Source: Burkholderiales bacterium (GTDB lineage: Bacteria; Pseudomonadota; Gammaproteobacteria; Burkholderiales; SG8-41). From it: DNA of 59,472 nucleotides. The notes under the pieces were generated by a model. The model had not been told where the DNA came from, ran no database searches, and was given only the letters and a program-made list of their open reading frames with translations. The translations under genes and the position numbers were made by a program. The DNA lies in contig JAIETP010000019.1 of NCBI GenBank assembly GCA_019744975.1, forward strand, positions 1 through 59,472, in the 5' to 3' direction. Shown in pieces: positions 8,539-17,719 of this stretch (positions within the stretch are counted from its first letter, which is position 1; every line of letters starts with the position of its first letter).

Positions 8539-9384
8539 TTATTCCGGAAACGTGACGAGTTTCGTCAGTTTCGCCATCATCAGGTCGAGCAGCATGCCGA
8601 CCAGGCCGATGGCCAGGATCGCCGTGATGATGTTGGTGATCGACAGGTTGTTCCACTCGTTCCAGACGAAATAGCCGATCCCCGTACCGCCCACCAGCAT
8701 TTCAGCGGCGACAATCACCAGCCAGGCGATGCTGATGGAAATACGCATGCCGGTCATGATGGTCGGAGCCGCCGCGGGCAGGATCACGCGGAACGCCGTG
8801 CGCAGATGGCCGACTTCCAGGGTGCGCGAGACATTCAGCCATTCGCGGCGCACGCTGGACACGCCAAATGCCGTGTTGATCAGCATCGGCCACAGGGAGC
8901 AGATGAAAATCACGAAAATCGCCGATACCGAACTGTCCTTCAGCGTAAACAGCGCCAGCGGCATCCACGCCAGCGGTGAAATCGGCTTCAGCACCTGGAT
9001 GTACGGATCCAGCGCCCGGTACACCGTCGGCGACATGCCGATCAGGAAACCGATCGGGATCGCAACCAGCGCCGCGAGCAGGTAACCGAGCAGAACCCGG
9101 GCAATGGAATATCCGAGCTGTATGCCAATACCCTTGTCGTTCGGACCGCGGTCATAAAACGGCTCCCGCAGGTGCTCGAGGATTTTGCTGCCGACATCCC
9201 CGGGCGACGGAAACGCCGACTTCTGCCCGGTGGACGCCTCGGCGCCGACCAGCGCGGCGTATTCGGAACCCACCGTCTGAACTGCGGAAGACCTGGGCAG
9301 CGTCAGCGCATGCCACACGCCGATCAGCAGCAAAAACACGATCAGCGACAGCAGCGGCGCACGCCAGCTCAGCAAACGGTTCAT
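8539..9384 (-). CDS. cynB: Cyanate/nitrate-type ABC transporter permease
   Basis: This 281-residue integral membrane protein has a long N-terminal helix, a periplasmic stretch and a core of five or six helices with the BPD permease fold of the NrtB/CynB/SsuC family. The EAA-like loop that docks the ATPase is near 'EVGHLRTAFRVILPAAAPTIMTG'. GGGAGGAAT lies just ahead of the ATG. It sits between the binding-protein and ATPase genes. The fold would equally suit nitrate or sulfonate; the cyanate role comes from the cyanase gene in the operon. Confidence 0.9.
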   Translation of the reverse strand: MNRLLSWRAPLLSLIVFLLLIGVWHALTLPRSSAVQTVGSEYAALVGAEASTGQKSAFPSPGDVGSKILEHLREPFYDRGPNDKGIGIQLGYSIARVLLGYLLAALVAIPIGFLIGMSPTVYRALDPYIQVLKPISPLAWMPLALFTLKDSSVSAIFVIFICSLWPMLINTAFGVSSVRREWLNVSRTLEVGHLRTAFRVILPAAAPTIMTGMRISISIAWLVIVAAEMLVGGTGIGYFVWNEWNNLSITNIITAILAIGLVGMLLDLMMAKLTKLVTFPE

Positions 9385-9411
9385 TCAGATTCCTCCCTTC
9401 ACGCCAGTGGT

Positions 9412-10779
9412 TCAGGTCCGTTTGATCGCAAAACTGGCGATGTAGGCGTCGGGCCTGGCCGGATCGAACTCCTTGCCCATCACCGAGAATTTCTTGGTGG
9501 TGGTGGTCGGCGGTTTCATGCCGACTTCCTTCATCAGTTTCATGGCGTCGGTGGCAAGGAATACTTCGCGTGCGACGCGGGCGTAATCGACATCACCCTT
9601 CAACTGCCCCCAGCGTTTCATCTGGGTCATGATCCAGATCGCAAAGGAGTGCCAGGGGAAGGGGTCGAAATCGATACGGTTCGGATCCTTCTTGACGTTG
9701 CCCAGACCGTCGGCATAAGTGCCGGTCAGCACCTGCTCGACCACGGTCACCGGCTGGTTCAGGTAGTTCGCCGGCGCGATGGCTTCCGCGATCTGCTTGC
9801 GGTTCTCCGGTTTTGACGCAAACGCCGTGGCTTCCATGATCGCCTTCAGCAGCGCGCGGTAGGTATTCGGCATCTTGGTCACAAATTCCTTGCTGGCTGC
9901 AAATGCGCAGCAGGGATGTCCGGCCCAGATATCCTTGGTCAGCGTGTGGATGTAACCGACACCGTCATACACGGCACGCTGGTTGACCGGATCCGGCGCG
10001 AGGAAACCGTCAATGTTGTCAGCCCGCAGGTTGGCCACCATCTCGGGCGGCGGCACCGAACGGATCTGTACATCGCGGTCCGGATCGAGGCCGTGTTCAG
10101 CGAGGAAATAACGCAGCAGATAGTTGTGCATCGAATAATCAAAGGGCACGGCAAACTTGAAGCCCTTCCACGATTTCGGATCCTTCCTGTCCTTGTGTTT
10201 GATCGCCAGCGTGATCGCCTGACCGTTGATGTTCTCGACGGCTGGCATGGTGTACGGGATCGGGCTCGAACCCACGCCCAGCGATATCGCCAGTGGCATC
10301 GGCGACAACATGTGCGCGGCGTCGTATTCCTTGTTCAGGGTCTTGTCACGGATCACCGCCCAGCCGGCGGTCTTGACCACGTCGACATTCAGGCCCTGCC
10401 GCGCATAAAAACCCATCGGCTGCGACATGATGATCGGCGTCGCGCAGGTAATCGGAATAAATCCGACCTTCAACGAGGTTTTTTCCAGGTTGCCGGACTG
10501 CGCAAAAGCCTCCTTCGCCATGCCCAGCGGAAACAGGCTGGAAATCGCCGCCATCGCCGTGCTCGCGCCGACCGCATTCAGGAAGCGCCGCCGCGTCGCA
10601 TCGTGGGGAAACAGCGCCCGCATCACTGCGGCTTCGACCACGCGGTTGCCCAGCAACTCGCTGTCGCCGGTCTGCCCGGCGAGGTCGGCCTGATGCGCAG
10701 CCTCGTCATGGTGACGGCCGCAGGAACAACCACTGGTCAGTGAAGTACTGGCGTCGAAGGGATCCTTGAATGCTGACAT
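9412..10779 (-). CDS. cynA: Cyanate/nitrate-type ABC transporter substrate-binding protein
   Basis: This 455-residue protein is the NrtA/CynA-like periplasmic receptor of the cyanate operon. The start at 10779 has a clear AAGGAG site. A 60-residue leader comes before the export signal and carries a GCSCGRHH segment (Cys18, Cys20, His23, His24). It is followed by a twin-arginine motif RRRFLNAVGAS at 63-73 and a hydrophobic stretch ending AKEAFA. The receptor domain has 'VGFIPITCATPIIMSQPMGF', 'DAAHMLSPMPLAISLG' and 'GHPCCAFAASKEFV'. A start at Met53 would remove the leader but lacks a ribosome site. A sigma-54 promoter lies 41 bases upstream of the start codon. Confidence 0.9.
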   Translation of the reverse strand: MSAFKDPFDASTSLTSGCSCGRHHDEAAHQADLAGQTGDSELLGNRVVEAAVMRALFPHDATRRRFLNAVGASTAMAAISSLFPLGMAKEAFAQSGNLEKTSLKVGFIPITCATPIIMSQPMGFYARQGLNVDVVKTAGWAVIRDKTLNKEYDAAHMLSPMPLAISLGVGSSPIPYTMPAVENINGQAITLAIKHKDRKDPKSWKGFKFAVPFDYSMHNYLLRYFLAEHGLDPDRDVQIRSVPPPEMVANLRADNIDGFLAPDPVNQRAVYDGVGYIHTLTKDIWAGHPCCAFAASKEFVTKMPNTYRALLKAIMEATAFASKPENRKQIAEAIAPANYLNQPVTVVEQVLTGTYADGLGNVKKDPNRIDFDPFPWHSFAIWIMTQMKRWGQLKGDVDYARVAREVFLATDAMKLMKEVGMKPPTTTTKKFSVMGKEFDPARPDAYIASFAIKRT

Positions 10780-10819
10780 GCCGCTCTCCTTGAAAGAATG
10801 GTTTTCAACAACCCTCCAT

Positions 10820-10835
10820 TGCAGCAAGTGTGCCA
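10820..10835 (-). promoter_or_regulatory. Sigma-54 (-24/-12) promoter of the cyn operon
   Basis: On the minus strand the sequence TGGCACACTTGCTGCA shows the invariant GG and GC pairs with exactly ten bases between them. It differs from the TGGCAC-N5-TTGCA consensus at one position in the -12 half. It lies 41 bases before the cynA start codon, leaving a leader of about 30 bases. Sigma-54 promoters need an enhancer-bound activator such as NtrC, which fits control of cyanate use by nitrogen status. Inferred from sequence only. Confidence 0.8.
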
Positions 10836-10969
10836 ACGCGTGGACACCATCCTTCCCCATGCACAACAAACTGTTTTTTAAGGGGAAAGTATTCCGGACC
10901 CATTGACCGCCGGAAACCGACGCGCAACATGGCAGTGCGTCGCAAACGTGAGACGCTCTATAACGGTGC

Positions 10970-10996
10970 CAATCCGCACCGGATGCGGGCGGATTG
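10970..10996. promoter_or_regulatory. Inverted repeat in the cynA/M48 intergenic region
   Basis: CAATCCGC (10970-10977) and its exact complement GCGGATTG (10989-10996) are separated by 11 bases. The repeat sits about 135-160 bases upstream of the sigma-54 promoter and about 50 bases before the divergent peptidase gene. The position suits an enhancer site for a sigma-54 activator, or an operator for the peptidase gene. It does not match a known NtrC consensus closely. Confidence 0.4.
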
Positions 10997-11042
10997 CACT
11001 GCAACGGCGCAGATGCAAAAGAGGCCACGTTAAAATAGCGCC

Positions 11043-12494
11043 ATGCCCATACCGCTGCTGACCCGAACTGGCGCCTTGCTGTGCGCCCTGGCCCTCGCCA
11101 ATTGCGCAAGCAATCCCGTCACCGGGAACCCCAACTTCGTCATCATGTCCGAGGCGCAGGAAGTCAGCACCGGACGCAATGAAGACAAAAAAGTACGCGA
11201 GCAGTACGGCACTTACGACAACGCCGCGCTGCAACGCTACGTCAACGACATCGGCCAGCGCCTGGCAAAAGCCAGCCACCGCGCCGGACTGCAGTACCAG
11301 TTCCTGGTGGTCGATTCGCCGCAGGTCAACGCCTTTGCACTGCCCGGCGGCTATATCTATATCACCCGCGGCATTCTCGCCTACCTGAACTCCGAGGCCG
11401 AACTGGCCGCGGTGCTCGGCCACGAAATCGGCCATGTCACCGCGCGCCACTCGGTGCAGCAGCTGTCCGCGGCCACCGCAGCCAATATCGGCGCCTCGGT
11501 GCTGCAGATTCTGGTGCCGCAGATGCGCAACAGCGGCGGCGATGCGCTGATCAACACCCTGGGCGGTGCGCTGCTGTCGGGTTACGGGCGCGAACACGAA
11601 CTCGAGGCGGACCACCTCGGCGCCGAATACCTGGCCCGCACCGGTTACGACCCGCAGGCGATGATCAAGGTTGTCGGCGTGCTGAAAAACCAGGAACTGT
11701 TCGACGCCGAAGTGGCAAAAGCCGAGGGCCGCGAGCCGCGCGCCTACCACGGCCTGTTCGCGTCGCACCCCGACAACGACACCCGGCTGCAGGAAGTTGT
11801 CCGCGAAGCGGCAAAATTCAAAAGCGCGGAAAACCGCGTCGGCCGCGAGGAGTTCATGCGCAGCATGGAGGGCATGGTGTTCGCCGACAGCCCCGCACAG
11901 GGCATCGTGCGCAACAACACGTTCTACCATCCCGACCTCGGCCTCACGCTGAATTTCCCCGCCGGCTGGCGGGTGCAGAACAACGCGCAGAACGTGGTCG
12001 CGGCAAGCCCCGGGCGCAATGCGCTGATCGACTTGCGCAGCGCCGGTCGTGCCGAGGGCACGCCGGCCGATGTACTGCGCAAAGTGCTGAAACTCGGCAC
12101 CGGCAGCAGCGTGACAACGCAGCCACTCGGCAGCCTGCAGGCGGCAGTCACTGAAACCACGCTGTCCGGCAAACCGACGCGCGTCACGGTCGTGTTCCTC
12201 GGCGCCCAGGCTTATGCCATCGGCGTCCAGGCCAACGATGCCGCGGCCTTCCGCGAACACAAGGCGGCGATGGACGCCGCGACGAACAGTTTTCACGCCA
12301 TGACCGCGCAGGAGCGGGCGCTGGCAAAACCGCTGCGACTGCGCGTGATCACCGCGCAGGCCGGACAGACCTTTGCCGCACTCGCGCGCAGCTCCCCGCT
12401 CGGCAAATTCGCCGAAAACCACCTGCGCGTGATCAACGGCCTGTATCCCTCCGGGGAGCCGGTCACCGGGCAATCGCTGAAAATCGTTGAATAG
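11043..12494 (+). CDS. M48 family zinc metallopeptidase lipoprotein
   Basis: This 483-residue protein resembles the BepA/LoiP group of envelope M48 peptidases that help outer-membrane protein quality control. A signal peptide ends in a lipobox with Cys21 (LANC). The catalytic zinc motif is HEIGH at 127-131 (His127, Glu128, His131), and the third ligand is in 'EHELEADHLGAEYLAR'. The region after about residue 290 has no peptidase motifs; its end, with 'QTFAALARSSPLG' and 'INGLYPSGEPVTGQSLKIVE', looks LysM-like. It is transcribed divergently from the cyanate operon. Outer-membrane lipidation is inferred. Confidence 0.9.
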   Translation: MPIPLLTRTGALLCALALANCASNPVTGNPNFVIMSEAQEVSTGRNEDKKVREQYGTYDNAALQRYVNDIGQRLAKASHRAGLQYQFLVVDSPQVNAFALPGGYIYITRGILAYLNSEAELAAVLGHEIGHVTARHSVQQLSAATAANIGASVLQILVPQMRNSGGDALINTLGGALLSGYGREHELEADHLGAEYLARTGYDPQAMIKVVGVLKNQELFDAEVAKAEGREPRAYHGLFASHPDNDTRLQEVVREAAKFKSAENRVGREEFMRSMEGMVFADSPAQGIVRNNTFYHPDLGLTLNFPAGWRVQNNAQNVVAASPGRNALIDLRSAGRAEGTPADVLRKVLKLGTGSSVTTQPLGSLQAAVTETTLSGKPTRVTVVFLGAQAYAIGVQANDAAAFREHKAAMDAATNSFHAMTAQERALAKPLRLRVITAQAGQTFAALARSSPLGKFAENHLRVINGLYPSGEPVTGQSLKIVE

Positions 12495-12567
12495 ACCCTG
12501 CGCCGGATGCCTCGAAAACGCGCACGAATGCGATAATCGGCCGCTATAACAATAACGAGAGTTGAAC

Positions 12568-14208
12568 TTGAACCTTGCGCTGCGCCCGCTGCTGATCGCC
12601 GTCCTCTGCCTCGCCTGGCTGCTGCCGGGCCTGATCGCGCATGATCCCTGGAAACCCGACGAGGCCTACACCTTCGGCGCTGTCTACGAAATCCTGCAGG
12701 GTGGCGGCTGGATCGTGCCGCAGATCGCCGGCGAACCCTTCCTCGACAAACCGCCGCTGTTCTACTTGAGCGCCGCCGCCAGCGCGTGGCTCATGTCGCC
12801 CATCCTGCCGCTGCATGACGGCGCGCGGCTGATTGCCGGCTTGTGGATCGGCCTGGCATTGCTGTTCAGCGCGCTGGCCTCGCGTGAATTACACGGCGAG
12901 CGCCGCGGCCTGATCGCGGTACTGCTGCTGCTCGGCTCCCTCGGCCTGGTGGTGCGCGGCCATCAGTTGATCGTCGATGTCGCCGCCCTCGCCGGTTTTG
13001 CGATGGCCTACTACGGCGCGGCGCTGGCGCTGCGGCGGACAATCCCCGGCGGTTTCTGGCTCGGCACCGCCTGCGGCCTGGTGTTCATGACCCAAGGCGT
13101 GCCCGAAGCGGTCATGATCGTGGTCATCGCGGCCTTGCTGCCGCTGCTCAGCGCGCGCTGGCGCACGCCACAGTACGCAGCCGCGTTGGGCGTGGCCCTC
13201 GCTGCCGCACTGCCCTGGCTGGCGATCTGGCCCGCGCTGCTCTACCGGCACGATCCGGCCATGTTCGGCGCCTGGTTCACCGCCGAAAACCTGGCGCGTT
13301 TTTTCGGCACCCGCGACATGCTTGCCGGCCTCGCTTATTACCTGCGCACCCTCCCCTGGTACGCTTTTCCGGTGTGGCCGCTGGCGCTGTGGGCGCTGTG
13401 GCGCGCCCGGCGCATGGGACAGCTCGGCGCGCCCGGCGTGGTACTGCCGGCGCTGGGTTTCATCATCACGCTGCTGATGCTGGGCAGCGCCGCCGAACAA
13501 CGCGAACTCTATGCGCTGCCGATGCTGGTACCGCTGGCGCTGCTCGCGGTACCCGGCATTGATCCGCTGCGGCGCGGCGCGGCCAACGGCTGGTACTGGT
13601 TCAGCGTGATGGCATTTACTTTTTTCATTTTCGTCGGCTGGTTTTACTGGAGCGCGCTGGAGCTGGGCATGCCGGCGAAACTGCACAACCACCTGCACAC
13701 CATCCGTCCCGGCTACGATTTCGGCTTCCACTGGCTGCCGTTTGTGCTGGGACTCGCCTACAGCGTCGCCTGGTTTGTGCTGCTGGCCCGCTTGCCGCGC
13801 AACGCCGAACGTCCGCTGATCATCTGGGTCGGCGGCATCACTGCGGCATGGGCGCTGCTCGCGACCCTGTTCATCGGCTGGGTCGACACCACCAAAAGTT
13901 ACCGTTCGGTCATTGCCGACATGCAGCGCGCGATGCCGCAGCAGTACCGCTGTGTTGCCAGCCGTGAACTCGGCGAAACCCAGCGCGCAATGCTGCATTA
14001 TTTCGCCGGCATCCGCACCCGGCGTGCCGATGCCGCGCAGGCCGCCGGCTGCGACCTGTTGCTGGCACAGGGCGTGCCCCTGGATGAACTGGTGATCGCT
14101 CCGGAATGGAACAAAATCTGGGAAGGTCACCGCCCCGGCGACAAGGACGAACGACTGCGGCTTTACCAGCGGCAGATCCATCAACGTCCGCTCCCGCAAC
14201 AGCCGTAA
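12568..14208 (+). CDS. ArnT-like glycosyltransferase family 39 membrane protein
   Basis: This protein of 546 residues has about a dozen hydrophobic helices and a C-terminal soluble portion, the layout of ArnT/PMT-type transferases that move a sugar from a polyprenyl carrier to lipid A, protein or glycan. The first periplasmic loop holds the acidic motif 'DPWKPDEAYTF', and 'GEPFLDKPPLFYLSAA' matches the family. The start is uncertain: TTG codons occur at 12562 and 12568. I chose 12568 because GAGAG (12557-12561) is six bases away from it but abuts the other. The acceptor is unknown. Confidence 0.85.
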   Translation: MNLALRPLLIAVLCLAWLLPGLIAHDPWKPDEAYTFGAVYEILQGGGWIVPQIAGEPFLDKPPLFYLSAAASAWLMSPILPLHDGARLIAGLWIGLALLFSALASRELHGERRGLIAVLLLLGSLGLVVRGHQLIVDVAALAGFAMAYYGAALALRRTIPGGFWLGTACGLVFMTQGVPEAVMIVVIAALLPLLSARWRTPQYAAALGVALAAALPWLAIWPALLYRHDPAMFGAWFTAENLARFFGTRDMLAGLAYYLRTLPWYAFPVWPLALWALWRARRMGQLGAPGVVLPALGFIITLLMLGSAAEQRELYALPMLVPLALLAVPGIDPLRRGAANGWYWFSVMAFTFFIFVGWFYWSALELGMPAKLHNHLHTIRPGYDFGFHWLPFVLGLAYSVAWFVLLARLPRNAERPLIIWVGGITAAWALLATLFIGWVDTTKSYRSVIADMQRAMPQQYRCVASRELGETQRAMLHYFAGIRTRRADAAQAAGCDLLLAQGVPLDELVIAPEWNKIWEGHRPGDKDERLRLYQRQIHQRPLPQQP

Positions 14209-14288
14209 ATAACCGGTTCGGCTTGCGTTCCTTGCCGGAGTTTCCGCGATTTGCATTCGCGACAGCCGGCCCCCATATAATCGTCACC

Positions 14289-15173
14289 ATGAGCGACACT
14301 CTCCAGCGTTTCCTGTTTGAACATGCGCCGATCCGCGGCGAAATCGTGCAGCTTGCCGCCACCTGGCAGGCCGTGACCGAACGTCATGACTATCCCGCGC
14401 CGCTGCGCAAAATCCTCGGCGAACTGATGGCCGCCGGCGCGCTGCTGGCCGCCACGCTCAAATTCGACGGCACGCTGATCCTGCAACTGCACGGCAACGG
14501 CCCGGTGAAACTGATCGTCGTCGAATGCACCGCGGGACACGCGATGCGCGCCACCGCCAAATGGGACGGTGACATTCCGGACCACGCCCGGACCGCGGGC
14601 GGCCTGCGCGCGCTGCTCGGCAACGGCCGCTTCGCGATCAGCCTGGTGCCGGACTCCGGCCAGCAGGGTTACCAGGGCATCGTCGACCTCGACGCCGACA
14701 GCATCGCCGCCGCATTCGAGCATTACATGGCGACATCGGAACAGATTGAAACCCGCTTGTGGCTGGCCTGCGATGACACGCACGCCGCGGGCCTGCTGGT
14801 CCAGAAGCTGCCGGAGCGCGAAACCACCGACGCCGATGCCTGGCCGCGGGTTGGACAGCTCGCATCCACCGTGAAGGCGCAGGAACTGCTGGCACTGGCG
14901 CCGCAGACCCTGCTGCGCCGCCTGTTCCACGAAGAAGACCTGCGCGTGTTTGAACCGCGTCCGGTGTACTTCCGCTGCTCGTGCTCGTCCGAACGCGTCA
15001 CCGGCATGCTGCGCATGCTCGGGCACGACGAAGTGCGCAGCGTGATCGCCGAACGCGGCGAAGTCGAAGTGCATTGCGAATTCTGCAACCGGCGTTATGT
15101 CTTCGACGCCGTCGACAGTGAACAGATTTTTGCCGCTGCGGTGACCGCACCCTCTGAACGGACACGGCACTGA
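14289..15173 (+). CDS. hslO: Redox-regulated chaperone Hsp33
   Basis: This 294-residue cytoplasmic protein is a holdase chaperone switched on by oxidative unfolding. The C-terminal zinc center is complete: Cys230 and Cys232 (CSC) with Cys263 and Cys266 (CEFC). The N-terminal domain has 'HDYPAPLRKILGELMAAGALL' and 'GNGRFAISLVPDSGQQGYQG', both standard for HslO. The frame is open upstream, inside the previous gene, but the ATG at 14289 gives the normal length. It lies 80 bases after the transferase gene, perhaps with its own promoter. Confidence 0.95.
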   Translation: MSDTLQRFLFEHAPIRGEIVQLAATWQAVTERHDYPAPLRKILGELMAAGALLAATLKFDGTLILQLHGNGPVKLIVVECTAGHAMRATAKWDGDIPDHARTAGGLRALLGNGRFAISLVPDSGQQGYQGIVDLDADSIAAAFEHYMATSEQIETRLWLACDDTHAAGLLVQKLPERETTDADAWPRVGQLASTVKAQELLALAPQTLLRRLFHEEDLRVFEPRPVYFRCSCSSERVTGMLRMLGHDEVRSVIAERGEVEVHCEFCNRRYVFDAVDSEQIFAAAVTAPSERTRH

Positions 15174-15303
15174 ACCACGGCAACAATGTCACGCCCTCGC
15201 CTCGACACTGCCATGAGCCCGGCGTAAACTTTGGTTTCCCTTGGTTGCCCGCTCGGATGCATGGCAATTATTCGTTTAAAATCAAATAGTTATGGAGAAT
15301 TTT

Positions 15304-16506
15304 ATGGCTGACGGTCATGGTGTGGGACGTGAAGTCGTTGTGGTGAGCGGCGTACGCACCGCCATCGGTGACTACGGCGGCGCATTAAAAGACATCGCCC
15401 CCACTGAACTCGCCGGGCAGGTTGTCAGGGAAGCCGTCAAACGCGCCAAGCTAGACCCGAAGCAGGTCGGACAACTGGTGTTCGGCAACGTGGTCCACGG
15501 CGAAGCGAAAGACATGTATTTCTCGCGTGTCGCCTGCATCAAAGGCGGACTGCCGCAGGAAACCACCGCACTGACCGTGAACCGCCTCTGCGGCAGCGGC
15601 CTGCAGGCCATCGTCTCCGCGGCGCAGGGCATCATGCTCGGCGACTGCGATGCGGCAGTCGGCGGCGGCGCCGAATCAATGAGCCGTGGCGGCTACCTGA
15701 TGCCCAGCCTGCGCTGGGGCCAGCGCATGAGCGACGGCAACGTCATCGACATGATGGTGGGCGCGCTGACCGATCCCTTCGACACCGTGCACATGGGCAT
15801 CACCGCGGAAAACATCGCCGCGCAGTGGAAAATCAGCCGCGAACAGCAGGACGAATTCGCCGTCGAAAGCCACCGCCGCGCGCTGAACGCCATCGACAAG
15901 GGTTATTTCAAGGACCAGATCCTGCCGGTCGAATTAAAAACCCGCAAAGGCACGACACTGTTCGACAAGGATGAACATCCCCGCGCCGATGTCACCCTCG
16001 AAGGCCTCGCCAAGCTGCGCGCGGTGTTCAAGAAGGAAGGCGGCTCGGTCACCGCAGGCAACGCCTCCGGCATCAATGACGGCGCCGCCGCGGTGGTGAT
16101 GATGGAAAAGGAAGCCGCGAAAAAAGCCGGTCTGAAACCGATGGCGCGTCTGGTGTCGTACGGGCTCGCCGGCGTTGATCCGAAAATCATGGGCATCGGC
16201 CCGGTGCCCGCGGTGCAGAACGCGCTGAAACGCGCCGGACTCAAGGTCGAGGACATGGACGTCATCGAATCGAACGAAGCCTTTGCGGTGCAGGCACTGG
16301 CCGTGTCCTGCGATCTCAAGTTCGATGCGAAAAAAACCAATCCCAACGGCGGCGCGGTGGGCCTCGGCCATCCGATCGGCGCCACCGGCGCGATCCTCAC
16401 CGTCAAGGCGCTGCATGAACTGCAGCGCAGCGGCGGCAAATACGCGCTGGTCACCATGTGCATCGGCGGCGGCCAGGGCATTGCCGCGGTGTTCGAACGC
16501 ATGTAG
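15304..16506 (+). CDS. bktB: Acetyl-CoA acetyltransferase / beta-ketothiolase (BktB-like)
   Basis: This 400-residue thiolase condenses or cleaves acyl-CoA and acetyl-CoA. The nucleophile is Cys96 (NRLCGSGLQA), and the catalytic His356 (GLGHPIGATGA) and Cys386 (MCIGGGQG) are in place. The whole pattern, including 'GGGAESMSR' and 'YALVTMCIGGGQGIAA', follows the BktB branch of Cupriavidus more than plain PhaA, so it may accept C4-C6 chains. The ATG at 15304 is preferred over that at 15292 because GGAG (15294-15297) is six bases before it. No phaB or phaC gene is adjacent. A strong terminator follows. Confidence 0.92.
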   Translation: MADGHGVGREVVVVSGVRTAIGDYGGALKDIAPTELAGQVVREAVKRAKLDPKQVGQLVFGNVVHGEAKDMYFSRVACIKGGLPQETTALTVNRLCGSGLQAIVSAAQGIMLGDCDAAVGGGAESMSRGGYLMPSLRWGQRMSDGNVIDMMVGALTDPFDTVHMGITAENIAAQWKISREQQDEFAVESHRRALNAIDKGYFKDQILPVELKTRKGTTLFDKDEHPRADVTLEGLAKLRAVFKKEGGSVTAGNASGINDGAAAVVMMEKEAAKKAGLKPMARLVSYGLAGVDPKIMGIGPVPAVQNALKRAGLKVEDMDVIESNEAFAVQALAVSCDLKFDAKKTNPNGGAVGLGHPIGATGAILTVKALHELQRSGGKYALVTMCIGGGQGIAAVFERM

Positions 16507-16531
16507 CTCAAAAAACCGCCCGTCCGGCGAA

Positions 16532-16560
16532 AACGCCGCGCTTGCCGCGGCGTTTTTTTT
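16532..16560 (+). terminator. Intrinsic terminator after the thiolase gene
   Basis: A 9-bp GC-rich stem (AACGCCGCG, 16532-16540, with 16546-16554) closes a 5-base loop and is followed by a run of eight T. It lies 26 bases past the thiolase stop, separating that gene from the Bug gene downstream. Confidence 0.9.
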
Positions 16561-16679
16561 GAACGGAACACGCATGCCGCAACCCGATGCCGGTCCGGCT
16601 ATGGACAAATACGCCGTCCGTCCGCATCATAGCCGTCCAGTATTCGAAATCAAAAACAAACTGTTGGAGGAAGATCACC

Positions 16680-17651
16680 ATGCACCCGCTGAAACTGCTG
16701 TTCGCGCTCGCCATTCCGGCGCTGCTGGCCGCACCCCAGGCCCAGGCCCAGTCCAAATATCCGGAAAAACCGATCCGCTTGATTCTCGGCAGCGCTGCGG
16801 GTTCGGGCCCGGACATCATCGGCCGGATGATGGCCGACCGGCTTTATGAAACCTGGAAACAGCGCATCGTCGTCGATGCCCGTCCCGGCGCCGCAGGTGC
16901 AATCAGCGCCGAACTGACGCTGCAGGCGGTTCCCGATGGCTACACCTGGATGATGCTGACCTCGCAGCTGTTCGTGGCCTCCCAGGTGCTGGCCGGCATC
17001 AAGTTCGACCTCGCCCGCGACTTCCAGTCGCTGTCGCTGATCGGCACCACGCCTTTTGTGCTGCTCGCCAACCAGCAACTGCCGGCAAAATCGCTGAAGG
17101 AACTGATCGAACTCGCCAAAAAGCAGCCGGGCAAGCTGCGTTACGGCTCGGCCGGCACCGGCGCCTCCGAACACCTCTCCGGCGTGCTGCTGAACCATCT
17201 CACCGGCACCAACATGCTGCATGTACCGTACAAGGGCGTACCCCAGGCCATCACCGACACCCTCGCCAACGAAGTGCAAATCACTTACGCCGTGCTGCCC
17301 GCGGCCTACCCGCACATCCAGGGCGGACGGCTGCGCGCGCTGGGCGTGACCACGGCGAAACGCGCCGCGCTGATTCCGGATGTGCCGGCCATCGGCGAAG
17401 CCGTGCCCGGTTATGCGATGAATGCCTGGTACAGCATCGTCGCGCCGACAGGCACTCCGGCGGCCATCATGAATACGGTCAGCACGGAAATCGCGAAGGC
17501 CGTGAAAGAACCCGCATTCGGCGAAAGACTGAAAAGCTCGGGTGTCAGCATCGTCGGCAGCGACCGTGCCGGCCTCGACGCCTGGCGGCGCGACGAAAAC
17601 AAACGCATCATCGAGCTGGTCAAGATCTCGGGCGCCAAGGAAACCAAATAA
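16680..17651 (+). CDS. Bug-family (TctC) tripartite tricarboxylate solute-binding protein
   Basis: This 323-residue protein is an exported Bug receptor. A Sec signal (MHPLKLLFALAIPALLAAPQ AQA) leads into 'YPEKPIRLILGSAAGSGPDI', the family's first ligand loop. 'VDARPGAAGAISAELTLQAVPDGYTWM' and 'HVPYKGVPQAITD' are also typical. GGAGGAAG precedes the ATG by seven bases. No TctA or TctB membrane genes lie nearby, so it either uses a distant permease or acts as a sensor. Ligands of orphan Bug proteins cannot be read from sequence; organic acids and amides are usual. Confidence 0.92.
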   Translation: MHPLKLLFALAIPALLAAPQAQAQSKYPEKPIRLILGSAAGSGPDIIGRMMADRLYETWKQRIVVDARPGAAGAISAELTLQAVPDGYTWMMLTSQLFVASQVLAGIKFDLARDFQSLSLIGTTPFVLLANQQLPAKSLKELIELAKKQPGKLRYGSAGTGASEHLSGVLLNHLTGTNMLHVPYKGVPQAITDTLANEVQITYAVLPAAYPHIQGGRLRALGVTTAKRAALIPDVPAIGEAVPGYAMNAWYSIVAPTGTPAAIMNTVSTEIAKAVKEPAFGERLKSSGVSIVGSDRAGLDAWRRDENKRIIELVKISGAKETK

Positions 17652-17674
17652 AAACCCCGCCTCCGCAGATACGA

Positions 17675-17701
17675 CGCCGCGCTTTGCGCGGCGCTTTTTT
17701 T
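17675..17701 (+). terminator. Intrinsic terminator after the first Bug gene
   Basis: An 8-bp stem (CGCCGCGC, 17675-17682, with 17686-17693) with a TTT loop ends in a seven-base T-run. The next coding start is only 19 bases further on, so that gene must depend on readthrough or on a promoter overlapping this hairpin. Confidence 0.85.
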
Positions 17702-17719
17702 GGCGGCTCCAAGCGCGTC

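Noticed and set aside
10878-12473. A 531-codon open frame on the minus strand
   Set aside because: It is antisense to the M48 peptidase, whose HEIGH motif and lipobox are clear. The frame is a by-product of high GC.
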